DNA from: Margaritispora aquatica
Taxonomy: Eukaryota; Ascomycota; Leotiomycetes; Helotiales; Discinellaceae
Reading direction: 5' to 3'
NCBI GenBank assembly: GCA_007644065.1
Contig: VJWN01000001.1
Span: 262,340-326,339 of the forward strand
Length of the DNA stretch: 64,000 nucleotides
The notes under the pieces were generated by a model, which saw only the letters and a program-made list of their open reading frames with translations, was not told the DNA's origin and did not search any database. The translations under genes and the position numbers were made by a program. Below are positions 1-9,907 of the stretch, piece by piece. Position 1 is the first letter of the stretch; each line of letters begins with the position of its first letter.

Positions 1-23
1 AACGGGCACGAGAACAAAACACA

Positions 24-1760
24 ATGAATTCGCCCCCTCCTTCCCCTTCTTCTCCTTCGAGACCAAAATCGGCTTCAACTTCGAAATCAGGTCTCGCGCC
101 TGAATTTGTACCTTCGGAAGCCCAAGCGCAAACTCCTGCTTCTACCGCGGCTCTTTCGCCATTGGAGTCTTCGAATATGACTCTGAGTACAAGTTCGGGT
201 TTGCGTGGAAGAAGAAATAGCAGTAGGGGAAGAACAAGCGGATCAGGAAGAGCAACAGGAAGGGGAAGAGGTGCGAAAGTTGTTGAGATGGCGCAAGAAG
301 TCAGTTTTTGTCTTCCTTTTTGGTCTTGGTCTTGGTTGGGTGAGAATTTCAATTTGGATTTGGTGTGTGGGTGTGTGTTTGCACGCATTCATACTGCATC
401 GGTTGAACAGGCGCATCGGGTGCTGTTTCAGTAATGATCTTCTATTATATCGGTGTCCTGACTTGTTACATTTATATAGTCTATCGCGTCTACTTCTACG
501 GCTATACTTGCTTCTACGAACATCTCCATCGCCATCACGTCTACTGCACTTCCCACCCCGATTAGTACCCCTAGTCCTAGCACCACCACCAACGACAAAA
601 CCAGGCCCGAAAGACTCCGTGAGCGGAGCGCCACACCCCCTTCCTTCTCTTCCGTTGAATGGCATAATAAGTATCGCAGCACAAAAAATGCATTCAGTCA
701 ACGCTGGCAGCGGCGGCTGCCTGGGAACCCCGCAGAAGTGAACAAGAAGGTTGCTGAAGATGTGGCGAGTGGCGAGATTAAGAGAGCCGCGTTGGCGAAA
801 TTGGTAATGGATAGAGAGAAGATGGAGAGAAGGCAGAGGGAAGGGCCGGGAGGTAGAGCGATGAAACGTGCAAGAAGGGTGAAAGGGAAGGGTGGGAATT
901 CGGAGAGTGACGAGGATGATGATGATACCGAAGAGAGAGAAGATGATATTGATAATGGCAATGACAATGATGAAAAGTACGACAAGGACGACAATGAGCA
1001 AGATACGCCATCAAGAACTCAACCAAATCTTCCCTCAAAGACAGCAGATGAACCAACCGGTATCCTGGATGCAAACCCCGACCTGTCAAATACCAATAAC
1101 AACGTCAACGTCAACGATCTCCCTCACTATCCCGACAGTTACTCTCCCGAAAGCCTGCAAGCTGAAACAGAGTCAGAAACAGAGATAGATTTTGGTATTG
1201 GTGATCAACATAGTAGTGACGATGGCAGTGAATTAAGCGAGCCAGTCGATTCTGGATCTGTTACTGGAGAGGATTGGTTGGATTGGGTGAATTGGGATTC
1301 GGATTCGGATTTGCAAGCGGATTTGGATTCGGGGTTGACGCGTAAAAGTCGGACACATCAGACTGTTGATCTTGTGTCTGAGGTTGGTGATCAGAATGGT
1401 GATGGAGAGGGCTTGCGTCCGAGTTCGGCTCCAAGCCAGGGCTCGGGTCCTCTAGGTTCTCGAGACAATCCAGTGAAGTTGGATTTGAATTCGGATGCAC
1501 TTCCTACGAACGCAAGACACCAATCTCCTAACTCTGCGACCGCGACCACGACTCCATCCGGGTCTGGACCTGTACATCGACCTGTGCAAAGACATCGACA
1601 TGAACAAAAGCAGGTGCAAGAGCAAGCAAATACTCTCGACGACGCGGAGGGTGATGAGGAGTTTTATCTACCGTATGCAGGCGAGTTTGTAATCCATTTT
1701 GACGAGGCGATGTGGTTTGATACCTGTGTGAGGAGGGGCTTGTTTGAGGTTGATTTGTGA
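24..1760 (+). CDS. Hypothetical low-complexity nuclear-type protein
   Basis: I do not recognise this protein. The start at 24 has a good fungal context (CACAATGA). Exon 1 reads as Ser/Pro-rich low-complexity sequence. An intron most likely runs from about 300 (GTCAGT) to 479 (TATATAG, with a CTGAC branch site near 457), and the frame then stays open to 1760. That model gives about 518 residues; GTTGAG at 282 or GTGTGT at 363 are alternative in-phase donors. The best-ordered part, coded at about 620-870, is rich in Trp, Arg and Lys and carries a basic cluster (KRARRVKGKG) that could be a nuclear signal. A long Asp/Glu run follows, then a Ser/Pro-rich tail ending in a hydrophobic/aromatic segment. 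The upstream promoter lies outside the window. The gene looks real, with exon 1 and its donor uncertain. Confidence 0.6.
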
Positions 1761-2100
1761 GTTCGTGATTTCGATTTTAGGTAGGGTGAGATGGGGTGGA
1801 GTGGAGGGGATTGGAGTGGAAATGGAGTCGTGTGGGTGTGGGTGTGGGTGGAATGGAGTGGGAAGTGAAATGAGGTCGAATGGGATGGGATGGGGTTGGA
1901 TTGTCGTGAGATTGGGTACGGTACGATTATTGTGTCTAACATACCTTACCTTAGTTAAGGAATAAAAATAGGAAAAGGAATTGATGAGATATGGATATGA
2001 ACTTTGCTTTATGTCTTGTGTGGTATGTTCGTAAGTGCTGTTAAATATTGTATGCTGGATGTTGTATTGTGAATAGCGAATGAATGAATAGCGAATTAAG

Positions 2101-2212
2101 AAAGAGGAAAGAGGAAAGAGGAAAGAGGAAAGAGGAAAGAGGAAAGAGGAAAGAGGAAAGAGGAAAGAGGAAAGAGGAAAGAGGAAAGAGGAAAGAGGAA
2201 AGAGGAAAGGGG
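2101..2212. repeat. 7-bp tandem repeat, AAAGAGG x 15-16
   Basis: Fifteen consecutive perfect copies of AAAGAGG run from 2101 to 2205, followed by one variant copy (AAAGGGG). The array is all-purine on the plus strand. It lies between the 3' ends of two convergent genes, and its uniformity suggests recent expansion or ongoing length change. Confidence 0.97.
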
Positions 2213-2285
2213 AAGTACCTCGTAAAGATATCAATAAGATAGGAAAAAAGAACGAACACATCTTCTATATCAAGAATCTATTTCT

Positions 2286-2350
2286 CTACCTCATCATCAT
2301 CATCTTCATCGTCACTATCTTCATCATCATTCGTCTATCCATCATATCGT
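2286..2350. repeat. Imperfect CAT/CTT microsatellite
   Basis: Repeated CATCAT and CTTCAT triplets, imperfect. The 62-residue minus-strand ORF across it is compositional. Confidence 0.7.
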
Positions 2351-2556
2351 ATCTCATCTTCTTCATCTTCTTCTCCATCCCTCGTTTCTCCTTCTCATTC
2401 ACATTCCTAGACTCTAGTGTCACTGCATCACTACATCGCCACTGTACCATCACTGTACTACTACTAACACTCAACCATATAATGACTCGTGACTAACGAA
2501 TCACGAATCAAATATCACGACTCATCCATCACCGCTCACGACTCAGGAATCACGAC

Positions 2557-5368
2557 TCAGCCGAATTTAAACCCCTGACTCGGATTCCACGTCCCCCCAC
2601 CCCCCTGAGGCAGCCGAGCCGACGGACTCTTGGCCCTTCCATTCCCGTTCCCAGTATCCTCCTGCTGTGGCGGCGGCGCCCCAAATTTGATCCCCATATC
2701 CGGATTCCACGTCGCGGACACGGGGGGCACGATCGATGCGCGTTGTGGGACGGGGGCGGGGATCCGTGCGCCGTCGTGGGATTTGGTGCGGTAGGATGAG
2801 GAGGTTGAGGAGGAAATTGAGTCGCGGGATGTGAGGTGGGGTGGTTGAGGGGGTGGTTGTTGTTGGGATTGAGATTGGGGTTGAGTGGATGGCTGTGGTT
2901 GGGCGTTGTAGGTTCTTGGGATTGGGGCTGGGGATTCTTGTTGGCGGAGGTTGAGGTTGAGGTTTGAGAGAGGTGGGAGAGAGAGGTCGCTTGTGGGAGT
3001 TAGTTTGCGGTTTAACAATAAGCGCTAGGGAGGGGTTTAAAAACTCACGATTCCATCCTCATGGCCTCCTGTCTCCTCTCGTACACAAACGCCTTGACGT
3101 CATCCCTGAACTGCGTCACCATCCTCGCGAGATCATTGTAGAACTTCCTTGCCGTCTCGAGATGATTGACCATCTCCTTGTACTTGATATATGCATCTTG
3201 TAGCTTTTGCAAGGCATCCGACCGCTCCCTCGAGCTCGTGTCGCCTTTCCTCGCGGCTACAAAACTCGCATTTGCATTCTCAAGCTGCATCAATAGTTTC
3301 TCCTGCTCGTCGGCCTCGGTGGTGAGCGAATTGAGATCGGAATCGTACTTCACCAGTCGCTGTTCGAAGAAATTTTCGAATTGTGCGGGGACGACCATTT
3401 GATTTGGGTATTCTCGTTCGAGGCGTGCAGCTTCGGCTAATATGCTAGAACTGATATCGTCTTTCTTCGCTTTCTCACGAAGAGTTTCGATTTTCCGCCG
3501 CCGTCGGGACTCGAGCCTGCTGACTTCATTCAGACAATTGCGTAACCTCGATACTTCTCCTTCGAGTTGTGGAGCAATAGCTACACGCCGACTGCTAGGG
3601 ACGAAATTGCCGATTTCTCGGTCGGAGCTCGATAGTATGCGAAGCATTTCTTCGGACTCTTTGAATTTGACCATTACAAGCTGATCACTGTTTGCTGCAG
3701 TGTTGAGATAGCCTACGATGTCGTCCACCCTTGAATATAATTTTGGTGCAGCTGATTTGGCATCTAAGCGAGACCATCTGTCTGTGCCGTATCTCATCAT
3801 CAACCTTTCGTTTTCAACTGCTTCGGTACGGAGAAGTTCGACTCCTTCTGCGAAAATAGCATCATCAGAAGCTTTCAATTTGGCTGTGTCTGAGAAGGAA
3901 CGGTGGAGACGATTTACGGCGTCTGCTTGTCGAAGTTCTTCTGCGTGTGAGGTGAGCGTAGGGGGTAGTCCGAGAGGCTTTTCCAAAGCTTGAAGCGAGC
4001 CAGGCAGATTGAGCGAGCGTAGCGTGTCGTGAATTCTTGTGGTTAAGATTTCAAGCTCTTCTATGATATTCGTGTTGATAAGTCGATCTCTCCTTTCCTC
4101 ATAAATGCTGGCAGCAATGTGGACAGCGAATGGTACCAATTTGGCAAATAGAGGTGGACCAAATTCTGCATTGTCGCCAATGAAATCTGCCGGATCTGAC
4201 ACTTCCTTGGGAACTTTTGCGGCAGCCATGTTCGCTCGGTCAAGAGTTTTCAACTCAGATTTCGGTGGTACAGGATCTGAAAAGTTAGAACATAGTCCAA
4301 TCTCGCATTTTCTTCAACTCACTGAGGTATATCAAATCATTATCCTTTTCGGCTCGCTTCAAGTCCTCCGAAACTTTGTTCTTCAGTCCATTCAAATCTC
4401 CTAGAACAATCTTGTTTAGGTATCTAGCTTCTTTCAAGGCTTCGTTGACACAAGAAATACTGTCTCGTAACCTTGCAACTTCTTCTCCGTATTTCCTCTT
4501 CTCTAAACAGTCGCAGGCCTGCCTATATTGTGCAGCAGCAGCAAAATGGTGGTGCTTTGCAGTAGCATGATGTATCCATTCCGAACTTATGGCTTCGCTC
4601 TTGACTCCCCAGTCTCCACAGGCCCCGTAGAAATCCGAAACTTTGGCCGCAAGTTTCGCAATAGATGCATCCTTATAACCATCCATCACTGCTTTTTGCC
4701 AGAAGCATTCCTGGGCTTGTGCCAACATAAGTTGTTCCAAAGATTCCAGGGTTGAATCATCCATATCCTCTGGAGGGATGGATCGCAATTCGGGAATGAC
4801 TTCGTTCTTAATGAATGATATCACACCTGCAGATTGACAAAAGTAATTGCATGCCGTTCGAAGTCCTTCAGTTGTTCCACGGTTGGAAGATATAGCTAGC
4901 TGGGAGTAGAGTGCTGCCAGGTTGTATAACACATTGGCAAGTTCGAATTTGAGATTATCTTGAGAGACAGGTCGCTCGGTGTTGTATCCTAAAGCTGGGT
5001 ACCATGTAAAATCGACTCCAATCTAATATCCTCATGAGCATACAGCCTAGAACACTCAGCAAGAAACTTACATCTATGGGAAATTTACCCCCCATCCAAG
5101 AAAGTTGCCCCGCATAGGCAGAGATCTTCTTGATCCCACTAACATGAGGTTCTCGCACATGAACTGCATCTTTTCGTAGTGAATCTATCACTTCTAAGTC
5201 CTGCTTGAACATGTCCGGATGTTGGTCATATTTGCTGGATATATACTGCTTAATGGCAGCCGAGAGGGAAATGCTATTCGTTTTGCGAAATGGGAGAGAC
5301 AAAATATTGCTATGGATTTCAGTTAGTGCACAGCAGTAAGACGAAAATTCTTGAACCTACCTCGCCAT
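2557..5368 (-). CDS. palA: pH-response regulator PalA/Rim20 (BRO1-domain, ALIX-like)
   Basis: PalA/Rim20 is the ALIX-like scaffold of ambient-pH signalling. It binds ESCRT-III (Vps32/Snf7) through its BRO1 domain and the YPXL motifs of PacC/Rim101 through its middle domain, promoting PacC processing at endosomal membranes. Five exons join cleanly: 5368-5361, 5309-5072, 5022-4323, 4276-3049 and 2989-2557, giving 868 residues, a normal length. The mini-exon 1 supplies ATG GCG AG, which makes the family N-terminus MASNILSLPFRK. BRO1 covers about residues 1-370, followed by a coiled-coil V domain (to about 720) and a Pro/Gln-rich tail. The last intron has a good branch site (ACTAAC) and acceptor CAAG at 2990. 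The tail ends with two copies of a TWNPxxGxKFG motif, the second at the very C-terminus. Identification is secure. Confidence 0.97.
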
Positions 5369-7027
5369 CTCGGGGACAGGTGGAATGTGTGCAACACGCT
5401 CTTGAGTTGGTGTTTTCTTTCTCAGGCCTACTATGAAACTTGCAGCTGCCAGTGACGTCGAGTTCAGTTACAGCCTCGCATCCACGATGGCCTTGTGGTT
5501 GCCTTGCGTTTCAGGCCAAAGTCTGGTGGGGTAGAATTTTGCAAGCGGGAAGATGGGGCGGAACTCTCGGCAGAGAGCGGAGCACGGTAGAACAAGAATT
5601 GATCAATCATGGAACTGAGAAAGCAAGGTCCCTCGGCATCGTTCAACTTCGAACTCAATCAAAATTTCACCTCAAACGATCTTCCGTTGATCAGATTACC
5701 CAGATGGAAAGGTCAAGCAGCATCTTGGGGCAGCAGGGAATTAACGACAGGACAGGACAGGACACTTATGCTGCAGAGTCAAGGCTTCATCGACGTTGGA
5801 CAAAGTCACATCCGAGTCCATCTGACAACTTCTTCGCATGCAAATCTCCTTCTCTTCTCCTGATACATCTCGTCAAATGTGTATTTTGAGTTCGAGTTCG
5901 ATATGAACAAGAAGAAGGATTTTGTCAAACTTTTGATCTACTTTATTCAGTCCCTCTTCATTTCGGCACCCGACAAGGTTTGTGGTTGGCATCCCGGTAC
6001 TTGAAATTCTTTTATAGATATATTGAGCCTCAATTCCGCCACCATATTGATTAGTGCTGATCATTGGTTGATTTCATAACTGACAGACGCCCCGTTGAAG
6101 AAATGATTGGGTTTGGAAAGGGAAGGGAAGGGGGCGAGGGGGGGCAAACGCCGAAGAACCCCTTATCCAGAAATTAGCTTATCCTGGTGGTCCCAGCCCA
6201 GCCCAGCCCAGCCCAGCCGTACAGTACTGCCGCACCTGCCAGCCATGTTGATATGGAAAAGTTATCCAGATTAATCTGAGTCGTCCGTTTGCAACAGTCC
6301 TTCCTTTCCTACCAGACCAGGACTTAATTTCTGACCAGCTCTTAAACATATCCACAGCAATTCTTATTCTTATCCTTATCCTCAATCCGGAGCTTAATCA
6401 TCAGCTAATCACATAATCAGCTAATCAGCTTATCATCTTGGCCTTTCAAAGGGAAAGAAAATAAATTAATCAAAAGTTGTGCAAGGTTGAACAAGATCAA
6501 CCTCCCCCTGAGTTAGAGTTATGTATTATGTACGGATGTCCTGGTGGATGCACTTTCCCACTTCTCAAAGCTCTCTCTTTCTCTTTCCTCCCCACTTCAT
6601 CTCATTTTATCTCATCTCATCTTTCTCAAATCAGAAAAGGAAGTTGCTCCTTTACTCCTTACTCTCTCCCCTCCCTCCCACCTGCACCTGCCCACTTCTT
6701 GCTGCCCACTTACCCACTTACCCACTTTGCCTCCACCTCGTCCCTTCTCCGGACGTGCCACCGTTTGAACTTGACCGCCGTGCTTCCTAAAGTACCTTAA
6801 GGTAAGGTAAGAAGGTAAGGTAGGTAAGGTTCCTCTCGTAAGGTCTTACCTAGATCCTAGAATCCCGAACTTCCTCTGACTCTCCCTCTTCTCTTCAACC
6901 CTCCCTCCCTCCCTCTCTCTCTGCTCTCTCTTCTCTCTCTTCTTTTTTTTCCCTGCTGTCTCATCGTCTTTTTCTTTTCTTTCTCTACAGTCCCTCCCGA
7001 AATCCAATTGAAGTAACCTCACTCGTT
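5369..7027. other. Divergent promoter region of palA and the GT31 gene
   Basis: This 1.66-kb gap separates the divergent starts of palA (5368) and the GT31 glycosyltransferase (7028). It contains five CCCAG repeats (about 6192-6216), a strongly pyrimidine-rich stretch (about 6570-6990) typical of fungal promoters and 5' leaders, and a cluster of TAAGGTA-type words at 6790-6850. The ORF at 5440-5889 does not look coding. Confidence 0.6.
6570..6990 (+). promoter_or_regulatory. Pyrimidine-rich core promoter/5' leader of the GT31 gene
   Basis: Long C/T-rich tracts (CTCTCTCTCTGCTCTC, TTCTCTCTCTTCTTTT and similar) run up to the ATG at 7028. CT-rich blocks of this kind are common just upstream of fungal transcription start sites. 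The TAAGGTA-rich block lies inside. Confidence 0.5.
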
Positions 7028-8641
7028 ATGGGTTCTCCAATTGCTTCGAGCAACATGCTCACTCCACGCAATCCGTTCACAAGAGTTTTGGGTCTCGCCA
7101 TCTTCTGCGTAATTCTTTTCATGTACACGTTCCGTACATCGGCAACAGATGAGCGAGACAACTTCAAAGAACAACTTATTCGTGTACAGCAGCAGAATGT
7201 CTCCTCAGTGGTTCAAGTGGCAATCGAGCCACTTGCGGACCAATCTCAAGATTGTTCCCTGAATAACACACATCTGTCGACTTTGCAAGAAAAGTACGAC
7301 CTCATGGACAACATCGAGTACGCAAGAAGATATGTCCGTTTTCACCGACAGGACATTGGCCGAAAATCCATCACCAAGGTTGACCACGATCTTTTTCCTC
7401 GTGGATTCGACCAAGTGGATATCCGAAATCCACCTGCGCAATCAACATGCCTTCAACCTCTCGAGGTCCCAGTCCCAAAATCACCATACCCAAAATCTGT
7501 CGACGCGTCGGATCTCCTTTTTGGCATCTCCACCACATTCGAACGTCTCACCGACAAGAAAATTGGTCCTATGAGGGAATGGGCACATTGGCTGACGGAT
7601 GGAATGGGGAACTCAAACGGAGCGGGCCTGATCCTGCGTTTGATTGATGCTTCGGAGGAGCAGTTGCAAGCAACTCGAGAAATCATGGCGCAGATGGGAA
7701 TGAACGTCAAGGTCTATCCTTCAGACAGCTCGCTGGAAATGGCTGCCAGATACTTGTCTCTTCTTCCTGCTTTATACAACGACGAATCAGCCAAGGATCG
7801 CAAATTCCTGGTCATGTGCGACGATGATACTTTCTTCCCTTCTATGCACGCCCTTCTCGATCGTCTCGCCATTTACGATCACGACATCGATCAATACATC
7901 GGAACCTTCTCTGAGGATGTTTCCAACATCAAACGTCATGGATCTCAAGCTTTTGGTGGGGCAGGTGTTTTCTTTTCGCTGCCCCTTGCAGAAAAGATCG
8001 CCAAACTTTATGACCAATGCAGCACGAAGGAGAAGATAAAGGAGTCGAACACTGGATGGGGCCCTCAAGGTGATATCCTGCTCCGAAAATGTATTTACGA
8101 ACACACCGAAGTCCGCCTTACCATGTTACGTGATCTCCATCAACTCGATATCCAAGGTGACCCATCTGGATTCTACGAGGCTGGAATTTCACCACTCTCC
8201 CTTCATCACTTCAAAGGTGGCGTTTGGCACAAGGCGAAGCCTCTGGCTGGTGCTCAAATCATTCATGCTTGTGGAGAAGCATGCTTCCTGCAACGATTCC
8301 AAACAGCCGACAATTTCATTATCAGCAATGGATACTCAGTTGCTTATTATCCCAAGGGCATTAATTTCAATGTCCACCAGATGGAGAGGACTTTTGTTCC
8401 CGCTCCAGATGACTATGGATGGAATTTGGATTTCATGATGGGACCTGGACGTATGAGTTTGCTTTCCACAGGAAGAAAAGCTGCGTGGGAGCTGATGGAG
8501 GCTGTTGTTCAAAAGGACGGGAGCGTTCGACAAACGTACATCAGGAAAAGTAATGATACCAGATGGGCATTTGAGGAAAAGAAAGAGAAATATCGAATGT
8601 TCGAAAAGGATGGTGTGATTGAACTCATTTGGACAAAATGA
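7028..8641 (+). CDS. GT31 fringe-like glycosyltransferase, type II membrane protein
   Basis: An intron-free gene for 537 residues. A short cytosolic N-terminus is followed by a single hydrophobic anchor (about residues 19-35) and a lumenal stem and catalytic domain, the usual Golgi type II topology. The metal-binding DxD is visible as CDDDTFF (Asp265-267), and the downstream GGAGVFFS and GPQGDILLRKC segments match fringe-like GT31 (DUF604) proteins. Family members transfer a sugar from a nucleotide sugar to a glycan or protein acceptor; donor and acceptor cannot be told here. The start at 7028 is the first ATG of the frame and places the membrane anchor correctly. Confidence 0.88.
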   Translation: MGSPIASSNMLTPRNPFTRVLGLAIFCVILFMYTFRTSATDERDNFKEQLIRVQQQNVSSVVQVAIEPLADQSQDCSLNNTHLSTLQEKYDLMDNIEYARRYVRFHRQDIGRKSITKVDHDLFPRGFDQVDIRNPPAQSTCLQPLEVPVPKSPYPKSVDASDLLFGISTTFERLTDKKIGPMREWAHWLTDGMGNSNGAGLILRLIDASEEQLQATREIMAQMGMNVKVYPSDSSLEMAARYLSLLPALYNDESAKDRKFLVMCDDDTFFPSMHALLDRLAIYDHDIDQYIGTFSEDVSNIKRHGSQAFGGAGVFFSLPLAEKIAKLYDQCSTKEKIKESNTGWGPQGDILLRKCIYEHTEVRLTMLRDLHQLDIQGDPSGFYEAGISPLSLHHFKGGVWHKAKPLAGAQIIHACGEACFLQRFQTADNFIISNGYSVAYYPKGINFNVHQMERTFVPAPDDYGWNLDFMMGPGRMSLLSTGRKAAWELMEAVVQKDGSVRQTYIRKSNDTRWAFEEKKEKYRMFEKDGVIELIWTK

Positions 8642-9907
8642 TGGAATCACAGACCACGATAATGACACAACCCACATTCATTTACAATAAATTTCTTCGG
8701 TACGAGCAGGTGCTCCAACATTTTAGACAATTTTAAAACAGTGACTCGACCCGTAGGGCACGGCGTTCGAGTGTTCACATGGCATGGGCGTTAGGCGTTT
8801 TTTTTTCTGGACGATCACGGAATTTCAGGTATACAATGAAGCAAAACCTTTGGGGTACATTGTTGGGTACCTTTTTGCTGTCCTGCTTGAGGTGGTGTTT
8901 TGCTGTATATGTTAGATTATTACCACTGACTTAATGCTGTGGCTGGATTATGCGGTGTGTGAGAGGGACTGGAATGAGATGATATGGGTTTACGAGTATG
9001 AGGAGGAACAATTGCAGGTGGTTACTTGTTTTAGTACAGTAGTGGGGTATCGTGGTGGTTGGAAATGAAGGAATTATCCAAATTGCTGTGTCTTTCGTTA
9101 AAGTGGCGTGCTGTTGGTCGTGGGGTCTTTGAGCTTGTTGTCAAGATGATAGCAGTACGGGAGGTCGCAAGTGCACTTCTCGATAGTATTTTTTACTCTC
9201 GTTTTTTCCGTGTAAGCGATATGTTCACAGAGAGAGAGGGCGGGGGAGGGGGAGACATAGAGACATAGATTAATGACTTCATTTCCTCGTCGAAGATTTG
9301 AACTCGGGATTGTCCCAGTTCCAAAGCTAAAGTCAGCCCTATGTAGAGTGCCGTGCAGTGCACTAGTTAGGTAGGTATGAGGGTTCGACCTCGACAGCTT
9401 GGCATCCGTCTTAAGATACCTTAGTCTGCTCCTAGTGTGCATATGTAATCAACATAAGGTACCCAATATACCCACTATCATCATCATCATTATCGTTTCA
9501 TTGACTTCTAAATAAGCTATAGATGGACTTGGCCTGGATACTAAGGATGTCTGTCTGTGGTACTAACGTGCTGGTCACGGCTACAATTGTGGGCAGTAGA
9601 GGGTACTATTGGTGCTTCTAGTCTAGTCTAGATGTCCTTCTCGAAGACGCACGCACGAGAGGGGGATTATTGAAAATTTATTTGTAGTGCGTGTGCGTGT
9701 AGGTGAGTTGGTGGGTTATGTTGCTGCTGGGTACTTTCTGGTTTTTCTTCTCCTTTTTGTTCTCCTTCTCCTTCTCTTTCTCTCTCTCTTGGTGATTATT
9801 TTCTTCTTTTCGAGCCCTGGATACTTACTTATTCGCTTTCTTAATACCGATCATACATACAAGCAAGAAAGTCAACAAGTTAGCAAGTTAGCAAGGCAGT
9901 AAGCGAG
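8642..9907. other. Intergenic region, GT31 3' flank and promoter of next gene
   Basis: No gene is supported. It holds the GT31 3' region, a GA-rich run (about 9230-9255), an ATC microsatellite (about 9478-9498) and a CT-rich leader (9740-9800) before the next start. TAAGGTA/TACCTTA-type words recur at about 9415 and 9455. A tRNA-like TTTGAACTCGGGA word near 9296 lacks a matching cloverleaf. Confidence 0.55.

Larger units (their letters stand above)
1761..2556. other. Intergenic region between convergent genes
   Basis: This is the 3' flank of the hypothetical gene at 24-1760 and of palA on the other strand. It holds G-rich simple sequence (about 1790-1910), a 7-bp tandem array (2101-2212), CAT/CTT-rich simple sequence (about 2286-2350) and three TCACGACTCA-type repeats (about 2514-2558). 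No coding sequence is supported. Confidence 0.7.

Noticed and set aside
5440..5889. 149-codon ORF upstream of palA
   Set aside because: Lies in the divergent promoter region, with overlapping open frames on both strands and no recognisable motif.
9280..9400. tRNA-like words (TTTGAACTCGGGA, GGGTTCGACC) near 9290-9385
   Set aside because: No cloverleaf with matching acceptor and D stems could be drawn.
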